Assembly (NCBI RefSeq): GCF_024505055.1
Contig: NZ_JANIBL010000044.1
Coordinates: 1 to 41,404, forward strand
Reading direction: 5' to 3'
DNA: 41,404 bases
Origin: Methylomonas rosea
GTDB taxonomy: Bacteria > Pseudomonadota > Gammaproteobacteria > Methylococcales > Methylomonadaceae
The notes beneath the pieces were generated by a model. It saw nothing but the letters and a program-made list of their open reading frames with translations. It made no database searches and had not been told where the DNA came from. Position 1 is the first letter of the stretch. Each line of letters starts with the position of its first letter. Positions 20,517 through 29,677 of this stretch are shown here, piece after piece. Both the position numbers and the translations under genes were made by a program.

Positions 20517-22315
20517 GCGGCACGCAACCCATGTTGGAGTTTATACAGTTCGTGATAATGCCCGCCCATCTGCATCAAGGCCTCGTGGCTGCCTTGCTCG
20601 ACAATCACCCCTTGCTTCAACACTAAAATCCGGTCGAAATTGCGGATGGTGTGAAATTGATGGGCTATCACCAGCACCGTTTTGCCGCCATGTAGATTGT
20701 CGATGGCATCGCGAATCAGTGCTTGCGACTGGGCATCCACTGCAGAAGTAGGCTCGTCCAGAATCAGAATCGAGGATTTGCGCAACAAAGCCCGCGCCAG
20801 ACACAGGCGTTGCTTTTGACCGCCGGACAGATTGCCGCCGCTTTCGCCCAAGACCGTGTCGTAGCCGTCCGGCAAGTTGCGGATAAATTCGTCGGCATGC
20901 ACCAACAGCGCGGCAGCTTGAATATCCTCAATCGTGGCGTCCGGACTGCCGTAGCCGATGTTTTCGCGAATGCTGGTGCCGAACAGAATCGAATCCTGCA
21001 ACACCACGCCGATTTCCCGGCGTAAGCCGGCGCGTTGGTAGCGTCCGACCTCAATCCCGTCGATCCTCACCCTGCCCTGCTGCGGATCGTAAAGGCGGAT
21101 CAGCAGGCGGGCGATGGTCGATTTTCCGGCCCCGGAGGCGCCGACCAAGGCCACCCGTTCTCCTGGTTGAATATGAAAGGAAATATCCCGCAGGATAGAT
21201 TTGCCAGTCGGATAGGCGAAAGATACGTTGCTGAACTCGATTTCGCCGCGCAAACCTTTGGGCAACAACGCATCAGGCGGATCTTGAATATCCGGCTCGG
21301 TATCGAGGATTTCGCTGATGCGTTCGATGCTGACGCTGGCCTTGGAAAAGCGCGTCGACAAACGGGTGATTTGCCGAATCGGTTGATACATCTGGGCGAT
21401 ATACGAGCTAAATACCAGCACATCGCCCGGCGTCAGCACCCCGACAAACACCTGCAGACAGCCGAACAGCACCACGATGCCGGTGCCGATGGCGCTGATG
21501 ATTTCGATCATCCGCGTCGCTCCGGCTTCGATCCGGGCAGTACGGACGCTTTCGGTCATCGACTGGCTGCTTTCGGCATCGAAGCGCTCGCGTTCGTAAT
21601 CTTCCATGCCGTAGGTTTGCACCAGCGGCACCGCGTTCAACAATTCGCTGACCCGTGATGCCAAGCGCCCTTCGTTATGGCGTTGTTTGCGTGCTGAGCG
21701 TTTCACCCGGCGATATATCATCACGATCGCCAAACACAACAGCGGAAAGCTGGCCAGCACGATCAGGCTCAGTTTCACGCTCAGGCTGAACATGATCGCG
21801 AACATGCCCAGCACGGTCAGTACGTGGGTGGTAAAAGTCAGTGCCGAGTCGGCGTAAACGTCCTTTAGGGTGTTGGTATCGCTGGTGAGTTTGTTCAATA
21901 ACTCGCCGGACGGTGTGCTGCTGTGAAACGCCAGCGACAGGCGCTGCAGATGGTCGAACAATTCGCTGCGCAAGGTGTAGACCAGCAAGTAACCGATGCG
22001 CGAGGTCAGAAATAGTTGGTAATAGGAAAACACACCCTTGAACAAGGCAATCACCACCATGCTGCCGCAGAGTATCCACAACGCCTGTTCGCTGCCACCG
22101 TGTAGCAAGGGTTGCGCCGCGGCTAGATGAGCCGGCAACGGATGATTCAATAGCACATGATCGAAGATCAGCTTCAGCGGCCAAGGCACGATCAGGCTGG
22201 TCAGCGTGGAACCCAGAATACAGACAATAGCGGCAAAAATACTGCCTCGCACCCGGCGCAGATGTGCAAACACGATCTGCTTGAAGCGGCTTGTTGGTTG
22301 AATTTGGTTGGTCAT
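20513..22315 (-). CDS. ABC exporter, fused permease and ATPase (MsbA-like)
   Basis: A 600-aa half-transporter that should form a homodimer in the inner membrane. Residues 1-330 hold about six transmembrane helices; the ATPase has Walker A GASGAGKST (392-400), signature LSGGQ (496-500), Walker B ILILDEPTS (515-523) and the H-loop VIAHQFHT. The type is that of lipid or glycolipid flippases (MsbA, PglK) rather than the two-component Wzm/Wzt. In this locus it probably moves a lipid-linked glycan across the inner membrane. It overlaps the next gene by four bases and lies 20 bases after the kinase upstream. Confidence 0.92.
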   Translation of the reverse strand: MTNQIQPTSRFKQIVFAHLRRVRGSIFAAIVCILGSTLTSLIVPWPLKLIFDHVLLNHPLPAHLAAAQPLLHGGSEQALWILCGSMVVIALFKGVFSYYQLFLTSRIGYLLVYTLRSELFDHLQRLSLAFHSSTPSGELLNKLTSDTNTLKDVYADSALTFTTHVLTVLGMFAIMFSLSVKLSLIVLASFPLLCLAIVMIYRRVKRSARKQRHNEGRLASRVSELLNAVPLVQTYGMEDYERERFDAESSQSMTESVRTARIEAGATRMIEIISAIGTGIVVLFGCLQVFVGVLTPGDVLVFSSYIAQMYQPIRQITRLSTRFSKASVSIERISEILDTEPDIQDPPDALLPKGLRGEIEFSNVSFAYPTGKSILRDISFHIQPGERVALVGASGAGKSTIARLLIRLYDPQQGRVRIDGIEVGRYQRAGLRREIGVVLQDSILFGTSIRENIGYGSPDATIEDIQAAALLVHADEFIRNLPDGYDTVLGESGGNLSGGQKQRLCLARALLRKSSILILDEPTSAVDAQSQALIRDAIDNLHGGKTVLVIAHQFHTIRNFDRILVLKQGVIVEQGSHEALMQMGGHYHELYKLQHGLRAA

Positions 22316-22335
22316 AAGCGGTTGTCCAGATAAAT

Positions 22336-23619
22336 TCAGCCGGCCAGCGGCCAGGGACGCAAAGCCAGGGCAATAAAATCGGCAATCCGCTGCTCGGCAG
22401 CGGATTTTTGCTGGATGAAGGTTCGGTAAGCGCGCGTCAGCAATTGTCCGCGCAGATGCCAGGCAAAACGTTGCGGGTCGGCTTGGCCTTGCTTGGCGGC
22501 TGAGTAGGCCGTAAACAGTTGCCGAACGAGTTGATCTATGGTGGCAACGGGATACGGATAGTTGTATAAGTCCGCCGCGAAATTGGCGAGATCTTGTAAC
22601 GGATCGCCCAGCGCCAGTTCGTCGTAATCGAACAAGGCCAAACGACCATTCGGCAAAACCAGCAATTGATCGATGTGAAAATCGCCGTGGATCAAACCCA
22701 GCATGTCAACCTCGGGGCGATTTTGTTGCAATTCGCTAAGCAAAACCGACAGGACCGGCTGGATAGCGGGATAGGCATTACTCAACTTCTCGGCTTTCTT
22801 GCACCACTCCAGCAAATGTTGTGGCAAGGTAATGGCGGGTAGAGAAGGTGGCGTTAGCTGGTGAAAAACGGCAAGTGCATTGACCAGGGCCGGAATGTTC
22901 TCTGCAAGAGTGGTTGCGAAATCCAGCTCGGTCAGCATTTGGCCCTGTAGACCTTCCAGCCATACGGTGCGATGTTCTAAGTCGTACGCCAAGGCTTTGG
23001 GCATGACAAAACCAAGGTTCGACTGAAACTGCTTTTGCAAAATACTCAGTTGGTCGTGAACCGTTTTGCCGCGCTCATCGGCGTAAGTTTTGCCGTAAAC
23101 CACCCGCTCCGGTTCAGTATTCTCTGCAGCGAATCGGTAACGCGCCGTGCAACGGATTTCCGGCCGGTAATTGACGATCTCGATACTCGACACTGTTTGC
23201 TGGCCCAACTCGGGAATCCGCCGACTATCCATCAGCTCCGCCAGCCAGGGCATGGCCGGATCGTCCGGAAAGCGCCAGCCGACCATGCCCAGCTCGGCCA
23301 AATGAATCGCTTTTTTACCGCTGGCTTGAGCTTCGGCAAAGGCTTGATGGCTGCGCTGGCCCAAATAGGCTCGGGCGTAGAGTATGCGCTGATCGGCAAT
23401 GGATGATGGCAATTTCCGACCTTGCAAGTGGTAAACCAGCGATAAAAAAGAGCGCTCGCGGTTTTCGGCAAGACGATAGGTTTTGTAGCGCGGATGTTGA
23501 ATCTCGCAGCCTGTTACCTGCCAGTCACCGGCCAGGCATTCGGGCAAATACCGTTGCAGGGTTGCAGCCATCCACTCGGCATCGAGTAAGGGGGTAAATT
23601 GATCCAGTGGGTTACTCAT
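22336..23619 (-). CDS. APH/ChoK-fold kinase (phosphotransferase), second copy
   Basis: A 427-aa protein with an aminoglycoside-phosphotransferase-type kinase core. The catalytic loop is LIHGDFHIDQLLV with H311 and D313, and the Mg-binding LFDYDELALGDP has D331. The usual Asn of HGDxxxxN is Gln318 here, an odd change. The N-terminal half is less conserved and carries ERVVYGKTY, in the place of the ATP-binding Lys strand. The start at 23619 overlaps the phosphatase stop (ATGA), which excludes the longer frame to 23697. Antibiotic resistance is unlikely in this context; phosphorylation of a sugar or lipid precursor is more plausible. Related to the 24247 protein. Confidence 0.85.
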   Translation of the reverse strand: MSNPLDQFTPLLDAEWMAATLQRYLPECLAGDWQVTGCEIQHPRYKTYRLAENRERSFLSLVYHLQGRKLPSSIADQRILYARAYLGQRSHQAFAEAQASGKKAIHLAELGMVGWRFPDDPAMPWLAELMDSRRIPELGQQTVSSIEIVNYRPEIRCTARYRFAAENTEPERVVYGKTYADERGKTVHDQLSILQKQFQSNLGFVMPKALAYDLEHRTVWLEGLQGQMLTELDFATTLAENIPALVNALAVFHQLTPPSLPAITLPQHLLEWCKKAEKLSNAYPAIQPVLSVLLSELQQNRPEVDMLGLIHGDFHIDQLLVLPNGRLALFDYDELALGDPLQDLANFAADLYNYPYPVATIDQLVRQLFTAYSAAKQGQADPQRFAWHLRGQLLTRAYRTFIQQKSAAEQRIADFIALALRPWPLAG

Positions 23620-24260
23620 GTGCGCAGCCCTGGATAATGTCGGCCGTGGTGTTCCCCTCCCAGCCGAATCGTCATCACGTGCGGTTTGCCAAGCCAATCA
23701 ATGGCGTACAGGTACTTGTTCTTGACGTTGATTTCGACTTCGCCGGCACGGTCGTTCGCCAACAGTCGAGCCAATATCACTTCATTGGTGTTGCGATGGC
23801 CGACAAGCAGAATCGCACCGCTGCTATTGGTCAAGATTTGCTCCAGACTACCCAACACCCGGTTCGTGAAAGCGGAATAAGCTTCGGCACCAGTCACCAT
23901 AAAACCGTGTTTGTCATGCGCTCGCGCGGCCCATAAGCGGCAGGCTTCTGGGTCGCGCTCGTCGACATGTCTACCTTCCAGAATACCCAAACCAATTTCC
24001 CGCAAACCGTCCAAACTCAGAATGCTTAATCCATGCATGGCTGCGGTGGGGCCTGCGGTTTGCATGGCCCGGGTCAGGCTGCTGCAATAAATCGCACTCA
24101 AGGTTTCCTGTTTCAACACATCAGCCAAGGCCTGGGCTTGCTCCAGGCCTTTGGCTGACAGTTGGGCGTCGGCCTGACCGGAAATGCGTTGCTGAAGATT
24201 CAGCTCGCTTTGGCCGTGTCTGGCTAAATAAATGCGTAAGGGGTGATCAAATAAGTACAT
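23616..24260 (-). CDS. Histidine phosphatase family protein (phosphoglycerate-mutase-like)
   Basis: A 214-aa cytoplasmic protein with the branch-1 histidine phosphatase motif RIYLARHGQSELN (about 8-20, catalytic His in RHG), SSLTRAMQTA with the second Arg, LREIGLGILEGRH with the acid, and ILLVGHRNTN with the second His. This resembles CobC/GpmB-type phosphatases that act on small phosphate esters. The ATG at 24260 overlaps the end of the preceding kinase gene by 14 bases; the longer frame to 24347 is inside that gene. Lying between two APH-fold kinases, it suggests a phosphorylated intermediate is made and removed in the pathway. Confidence 0.88.
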   Translation of the reverse strand: MYLFDHPLRIYLARHGQSELNLQQRISGQADAQLSAKGLEQAQALADVLKQETLSAIYCSSLTRAMQTAGPTAAMHGLSILSLDGLREIGLGILEGRHVDERDPEACRLWAARAHDKHGFMVTGAEAYSAFTNRVLGSLEQILTNSSGAILLVGHRNTNEVILARLLANDRAGEVEINVKNKYLYAIDWLGKPHVMTIRLGGEHHGRHYPGLRT

Positions 24261-25575
24261 CGTTGAACCCTGTTGGATGTCTACTGAGCGCCAAGTAGTT
24301 TTCGCTGAGCGCCAGATAACTTTGAATATGTGCGATGCGCAAGTCATCCATTTGCCGCAGGCTGCGGCGAGTGACTTCGTGAATCAATGCCGCCGCCACC
24401 TGCCAACGCAAGGCGGGCAATGAAAGGGCATGGACGCTATGGGCCATGTAAGAGCGGACCAACTGCTTGACCAGCGGATGCACTTGCTCGACTGAATCGC
24501 CTTCCCGCAGGCCGTGCAGATAAAAGTTGCCGATCAGGCTGGCCAAATCGGCCATTGGGTCGCCCAGGCAGACGCAATCCATGTCGATCAAGCCCAGCTT
24601 GTCGCCGTCGACTAAAAAGTTATTCAGCTTTAGATCGTGGTGTAGCGTCGCCACGGCTGGCTTTGGAAGATTAAGCTCATCCACCAGCAAAGCCGCAACC
24701 GCACTTTCGATGCGTTCTGCTAGTTCCGGACGGGTTTGTTCGGCAAGCCTAACGGTGGCCAGCAGACCTTCGGTGACATCGCTTTGATTGAAACGCTGCG
24801 CAGTATCGATTTTGCAGGCATGAAACGCCGCCGCGCACTGGCCGATGCGTTCGGCCAAGGCCTCGGCTGTTTGCAAATCGGCCCAGCACAATGTCCTGCC
24901 GGGGACATGCGCTTGCCAGAGCGTGCGGGTTTGTAAATCGTAAGCCAAAGCCTTGGCGCCCCAGGCGAATTGGCTGCTTAGTTGCTGCATCACCGCGAAT
25001 ACGTCGCGGCCGCTATCGTCGGCGTAATTTTTGGCATACAACAAGCGCGTTTCATCTGCTCCGCCCAGCGACACCCGATAGCGGATCATGCAGGAGCGTT
25101 CAGCCAGATAATGCAAAACGTCGGATTCGACAGCCAGGACCCGATCATCCCCGGTTAAATCTTGCTCGCCAATCCGGTTTTTGATGGATTCCGCAGCCAA
25201 CAGGGCCGGCAAATGAATTAGCTTGGGATCATACGGAAACGCCCAAATCAGCATCGCCGGCTCGTGCAAAAACGTTAGAGCACCTGCCGCCAGATCGGGC
25301 CGTTTGCTAAGTGCCCATTCAAATTCCCGGCCCTCTGTGCCAGGCGGGCACAGGCGGCCGGTCACATAGCGCGATTGGTGAATTGGGTCAGATTGGGCAT
25401 TAAGCCGGTAAGCAATCACCAGACTCTTACCGGGTTTATGGCGTTTTTCGCCGATGCAACATTCAACATGACCGGGTGTAATGCCGGGCATGTTCAGTAC
25501 CCAGCGCAGCAATGGCCCCATCACGGCCGGATTCAGCGCGTCGGCCATTTGCGGAAAATGCGGGTCTAGCGTCAT
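24247..25575 (-). CDS. APH/ChoK-fold kinase (phosphotransferase), first copy
   Basis: A 442-aa kinase-fold protein. The catalytic loop is LHHDLKLNNFLVD with H312, D314 and N319, and the metal site LIDMDCVCLGDP has D331, all as in active APH/choline kinases. The segment TRLLYAKNYADD (about 176-187) aligns with VVYGKTYADE of the 22336 protein, showing that the two are paralogues of one extended type with a long N-terminal half. The stop of the preceding heparinase-like gene overlaps its first codons (25572-25575). The substrate is unknown; a glycan or lipid carrier alcohol is the likely kind. Confidence 0.86.
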   Translation of the reverse strand: MTLDPHFPQMADALNPAVMGPLLRWVLNMPGITPGHVECCIGEKRHKPGKSLVIAYRLNAQSDPIHQSRYVTGRLCPPGTEGREFEWALSKRPDLAAGALTFLHEPAMLIWAFPYDPKLIHLPALLAAESIKNRIGEQDLTGDDRVLAVESDVLHYLAERSCMIRYRVSLGGADETRLLYAKNYADDSGRDVFAVMQQLSSQFAWGAKALAYDLQTRTLWQAHVPGRTLCWADLQTAEALAERIGQCAAAFHACKIDTAQRFNQSDVTEGLLATVRLAEQTRPELAERIESAVAALLVDELNLPKPAVATLHHDLKLNNFLVDGDKLGLIDMDCVCLGDPMADLASLIGNFYLHGLREGDSVEQVHPLVKQLVRSYMAHSVHALSLPALRWQVAAALIHEVTRRSLRQMDDLRIAHIQSYLALSENYLALSRHPTGFNDVLI

Positions 25576-27683
25576 GCCGGCACGCTCCCATCAATAGCGT
25601 CGATTTTTAGCTGGCCCTGGGCGTAATTCAGACAAACCGGCTTGCCGATGCTGTCCAGCAGTTTGCGCCCGCCAATTTCCAGCCATTCCGCCGCATAAGC
25701 CCGAACGCTGAGGATGCCGCCTTCGGCATCGCGGCGGATGAACACGAGTTGTGCCCGGCAGATTACGTCTGCAAAGTGGTGCTGCGATGGGCCGGGTTGA
25801 TGGGCGACGAAAAAGCAATCGTGATAAGTTGTGGTTTCTGATTGAATGCGGATACTTAGCGCTAAAGCCTGTGTGGCGGGCACGGATTGCCCAAGACTCG
25901 TTACTGACAGAGCCGCCACTCGCAAAGCCGGAGCGTCGCCTTTAAAGGGATACAGAACAGTTTGAAACCAGCCGCTACCCGTGCATTCCTGGCTACAGCT
26001 CAATACTGGCGCGGGTTGCTTGACGCCATATTCCCGCGACACCCAGCCGGGTTTTAAACTTGTTTCAATCTCGGCGCGCCTGGCTTGCGCGATCAACAGA
26101 TTGGGTGCTCGAATGCCTTGCTCTTGTAACTCAGTTTGGCCCTGCGCCTCAGGCCCCAAATGGAAAAATTGTTCGTAACGATGCGCGTCGGCGGCAAGCA
26201 ACAGATCGCTGATAATCCAATATTCGGCTTCGGCAAAGAAAATGCTGCGCTGATGCTCCACCTCGTATTGCGGACTCAGGGCACGGCCATGCACGAAGTC
26301 AAAGCCTTGGTTCGATTCAAAGCTTACTACCGCTGCCCGTGGTTGTGGGCCGACCGGCTCATGGCATTGGTAGGCCATCTGATCCTTACCGTCGACCATG
26401 ATGGTGTTGTGCGCGGCCGTGCCTTTGAAGGCATGCCGCCAATTGACGCCGTCGCAGTCATGTTCGTGATAGGTGTAACGGCCCGGATCGACGATCAGCG
26501 AACGACCATAGGCGGCCACTTCGAAACTCAAGAGGTCGTAATGACCGTGGCTGCCAAAGCCCAGGCCGCCGCAGTCGAAAAACAGGTATCGGTTATCGAC
26601 ATAAGGCCGCTCCGCCCAGTCGCTGCGCAGAATACAGTAACCGCTGTCGGCAAACAGGCGCGAGCGTTGCGTCGGCGGCATGCCCTGTTCGCCTTGGCTA
26701 AGCACATAGCTCAAAGCGTTGCTGGGATAGTAGCGTTGGGCTTTGCGCAGCAGCGACAGATAACTGTTGATGTCACCATCGTTGATGGCCGGCAGCCAGC
26801 CGTCGGGTTTGTGGGCATGAATCGAAAATTCCAGGGCTTTACGGATGATGGCATCGAACGCCTCGGGCAACGTCAGTTCGTTAAGATCGGCAAGCTCGCG
26901 CACCCGCAGGAAGTTTTTCAAGACGGTGTGGTGGTAGTCGGTGGACAGCTCTTTTTGTACGCCGTCGGCCAGAAAATCATCGCGGAGATTGGCCATTAAT
27001 TCCTGTTGGGCAAAGGCCAATAACTCAGCGGATTGGCTTAACTCCGGAAACACCAAGGCAACCGCGAAAATCGCATACAGCTCGATAGTGCGGTGATTGC
27101 CTTGCGGCGTTAAATTGCGGCTGAGAAACACAGCTTGCGACTGAATCGAACCCAACAACGCCAGCAAGAACTCGGCGGTAATCGCCGAGCAGTGCCGACC
27201 CGGCACGAAGTAATGGTAAGCCAATAACCATTGCTGCAAGCGGCGGCCAGTCACCTGACTATTCACAAAACCGTCCGGCACTTGCTCAATCCAGGAACCG
27301 ACCAAGGCCACCCATTTATCGGCATAACGCTCATCGCCGCTACAGTCGTAAGCTAGGGCCAGATCACGAGAGTAATAAAACTTGTGGAGCAAAATCAGCC
27401 ATTCCAGATCAGGACTGGGGTTATGCAGCCAATCAAACTTGTCGTCCAAGCGATGGGTCTCGTTATTCAGGGTAAATTGGTTATCGAGAATCGGCGCCGC
27501 GCTGGCAATATGTTTGGCTTTTCCGGCTGACAGCGGGAAGTAATTGTCCACGTCGCGCTGGCGAAAATGTGATATTAACTCAGCAGGAGTTAGCGCAGCG
27601 AATGGTGCTACCAGCAAGGACTGCATGGGAATCACCGTTTCGCTTGGCGCGTCCAACTCCATGATGGGATACGTGGGTTTCAT
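25572..27683 (-). CDS. Heparinase II/III-like protein, second copy
   Basis: A 703-aa protein with an alpha/alpha toroid N-terminal part (about 30-340) and a beta-sheet heparinase II/III domain (about 360-640). Lyase-type motifs are visible: ELSTDYHH (245-252), GSHGHYDLLSFEV (377-389), DPGRYTY (399-405) and AHNTIMVDGK (424-433), including the Tyr and His residues used for proton abstraction by PL-type lyases. No signal peptide or lipobox is seen, unlike periplasmic AlgL or secreted heparinases. It overlaps both neighbours by four bases. It may cleave or edit an uronic-acid-containing glycan in the cytoplasm, or have a non-lyase role. Confidence 0.88.
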   Translation of the reverse strand: MKPTYPIMELDAPSETVIPMQSLLVAPFAALTPAELISHFRQRDVDNYFPLSAGKAKHIASAAPILDNQFTLNNETHRLDDKFDWLHNPSPDLEWLILLHKFYYSRDLALAYDCSGDERYADKWVALVGSWIEQVPDGFVNSQVTGRRLQQWLLAYHYFVPGRHCSAITAEFLLALLGSIQSQAVFLSRNLTPQGNHRTIELYAIFAVALVFPELSQSAELLAFAQQELMANLRDDFLADGVQKELSTDYHHTVLKNFLRVRELADLNELTLPEAFDAIIRKALEFSIHAHKPDGWLPAINDGDINSYLSLLRKAQRYYPSNALSYVLSQGEQGMPPTQRSRLFADSGYCILRSDWAERPYVDNRYLFFDCGGLGFGSHGHYDLLSFEVAAYGRSLIVDPGRYTYHEHDCDGVNWRHAFKGTAAHNTIMVDGKDQMAYQCHEPVGPQPRAAVVSFESNQGFDFVHGRALSPQYEVEHQRSIFFAEAEYWIISDLLLAADAHRYEQFFHLGPEAQGQTELQEQGIRAPNLLIAQARRAEIETSLKPGWVSREYGVKQPAPVLSCSQECTGSGWFQTVLYPFKGDAPALRVAALSVTSLGQSVPATQALALSIRIQSETTTYHDCFFVAHQPGPSQHHFADVICRAQLVFIRRDAEGGILSVRAYAAEWLEIGGRKLLDSIGKPVCLNYAQGQLKIDAIDGSVPA

Positions 27684-29677
27684 GATTTATCCGAGCTAAG
27701 CCAGGCTAAAATCCGCCCCCGACTATCCTGGCGACGGAATAAAAACGCGCTATCGGTTTGCAGATCGGCAAACTCGTAAGTCAAACCGGCCCGGTGCGCC
27801 AGGAATAGTTCGTCGTAGAATTCGCCTTGCGCTTGTTGGCTATGAATCCGCAAGGCGCTGGCGATAGTGCTGCCAATCGTTTGACCATTTTGGCTGACCG
27901 GCAGTTGTTCCACCGTAAGCTGCGGTGGTGTCGATTGATACGGAAAAAGCACGGTCAAAAAGCAATAGTTAGCGGCATGCGCGGAAAAATTGACGACCGG
28001 CGCCGGGTATTTGCAACCATAGCTGGGTGAGACAAAGCCCGGCTCCAGCGTCAATTGGGTGGCCGGCTGCGGCGCTTGCAGGATGATCAGATTCGGTGAA
28101 TCGACCCGTAATCCGGCCGCATCGACTCGCATCGATGTGCGTTGTTCGGCCAACGCATCCAGATGGAAGCGCAGTTCGTAATCGTGGCTATGCTCGGCGC
28201 GCAGTAAATCGCAGATCAGCCAATATTCGCCGGCGACGAACAGAATCTTGCGCTCGTGAATCACCGGATATTCATGACTGGCGGCGATGCCGTGCAGATA
28301 GTCAAAACCCGGTCGATGCAGCGCGCATTTAAATTCGCGGACCGGTTCCGGGCCTTGAATCTTGTATTTGCGAATATGCGGCGCATAAAAGGTCTGGTTC
28401 TTGCCATCCACCTGCACGGTGTTGTGATAGCCGGTACCGCGAAACAGCACCCGCCAGTTGCTGTCGCCGGATTCGTCGTACGTATAACGGCCCGGATCGA
28501 CGATCAAAGAGCGCCCATAAGCCGCCACTTCGATATTCAGTAAATCCAGATGACCATGATTGCCGGCACCCAGCGGCGCGCAATCGAAAAACAGATAGCG
28601 TTCGTCCTGATAATCATCGCCTTGATCACCCCAGCCGCTGCGCAGGATGCTGTAGCCGCTGGCGGCAAAGGTTTTCGAGCATTCCGTTGGGGCTTGACCT
28701 TGTTGACCGGCAGTGGCGACGTAAAGCATCGCCGGATCGTCATATAGCTCATGGCCTTGCTGTAACAAGTTCAGGAAATTGGCGCTGTCGCCATCACTAA
28801 TCGCCGGGATAAACCCGTCGGGTTTATGCGCATGCAAGCAAAAGTTCAGCGCCTTTTTGATGGCCTCGTCCATGTCGGCCGGCAACTCGATATTGTTCAG
28901 CATCGCCAAACGGCGAATGCCCAAGAAATTGCGCAACACGATATGGTGATAATCGGTCGATAACTCGCAATGCACGCCGTCGGGTAGCAAATCGGTTTGC
29001 AGATTGCGTTGCAATTCGCCAATCGAAAAACCCAGCCATTCATCAGCTCCGCGCAACTCAGGAAACACGACTGCTGCCAGAAAAATCGCGTACAGCTCCA
29101 GGGTGCGGTGATTGCGGGCCGGGGTCAGGTTGTCGCACAGGTAAGCGACTTGCTGTTGCAGCGAGGCCAGAAAGTCCAGATGAAAATCCGCATCAATGGC
29201 CGGTTCGGCAGCGTCCGATACAAAATAGCGGTAGGCAAAAATCCAGTTTTGTACCCGGCGGCCGGTAACGTCGCTGGACAGAAAATCCACAGGTACGCTA
29301 TCGATCCAGCTGCGGGTGAGCGCCTGCCATTTGTCGCAGTAACAGGTGTCGCTGGTTTGCTGGAATCGCTTGCCCAAGCCGACCGCATAGTAAAACTTGT
29401 GCAGCAGAATCTGCCATTCAACGTCGGAGCTGGGATTGTTCAGCCAGTCGAACGCATCATCAAGCTGGTGAGGCTCGTGATTGAATTCGAAACGATTCCG
29501 CAAAATAGCGTCCAGTTTTTCCGGCGTGTTTTGCTCTTCGTCGATCACCGAAAAATAGCGGATCTGCCTGCGACCATGAAAATACGCCAACAACGCCACC
29601 GGCGTCATGTCGCAATACGGCGCAGCCAGGGTCAGCAGGCGCGGATCGGACTTAAGAGTGTTCAGCACAGCAGACAT
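27680..29677 (-). CDS. Heparinase II/III-like protein, first copy
   Basis: A 665-aa paralogue of the 25572 protein and in the same order of domains: toroid (about 25-340) then beta-sandwich domain. Key motifs are ELSTDYHH, GNHGHLDLLNIEV, DPGRYTY and YHNTVQVDGK, so the likely catalytic residues are kept in both copies. The shared block EVAAYGRSLIVDPGRYTY is identical, pointing to a tandem duplication with later divergence elsewhere. There is no signal peptide. The ATG overlaps the end of the GT4 gene by 26 bases, and its stop overlaps the next start. Confidence 0.88.
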   Translation of the reverse strand: MSAVLNTLKSDPRLLTLAAPYCDMTPVALLAYFHGRRQIRYFSVIDEEQNTPEKLDAILRNRFEFNHEPHQLDDAFDWLNNPSSDVEWQILLHKFYYAVGLGKRFQQTSDTCYCDKWQALTRSWIDSVPVDFLSSDVTGRRVQNWIFAYRYFVSDAAEPAIDADFHLDFLASLQQQVAYLCDNLTPARNHRTLELYAIFLAAVVFPELRGADEWLGFSIGELQRNLQTDLLPDGVHCELSTDYHHIVLRNFLGIRRLAMLNNIELPADMDEAIKKALNFCLHAHKPDGFIPAISDGDSANFLNLLQQGHELYDDPAMLYVATAGQQGQAPTECSKTFAASGYSILRSGWGDQGDDYQDERYLFFDCAPLGAGNHGHLDLLNIEVAAYGRSLIVDPGRYTYDESGDSNWRVLFRGTGYHNTVQVDGKNQTFYAPHIRKYKIQGPEPVREFKCALHRPGFDYLHGIAASHEYPVIHERKILFVAGEYWLICDLLRAEHSHDYELRFHLDALAEQRTSMRVDAAGLRVDSPNLIILQAPQPATQLTLEPGFVSPSYGCKYPAPVVNFSAHAANYCFLTVLFPYQSTPPQLTVEQLPVSQNGQTIGSTIASALRIHSQQAQGEFYDELFLAHRAGLTYEFADLQTDSAFLFRRQDSRGRILAWLSSDKS

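Noticed and set aside
21035..21658. A 207-codon plus-strand open frame opposite the ABC exporter
   Set aside because: Antisense shadow; the minus-strand frame has all ABC motifs.
22336..25575. Aminoglycoside resistance genes
   Set aside because: The kinase fold is APH-like, but these long proteins lie inside a glycan locus with a phosphatase; nothing points to antibiotic substrates.
26136..26999. A 287-codon plus-strand open frame opposite the heparinase-like gene
   Set aside because: It is fully antisense to a well-supported gene with family motifs, has no ribosome site, and its protein resembles nothing; long antisense frames are common in GC-rich coding DNA.
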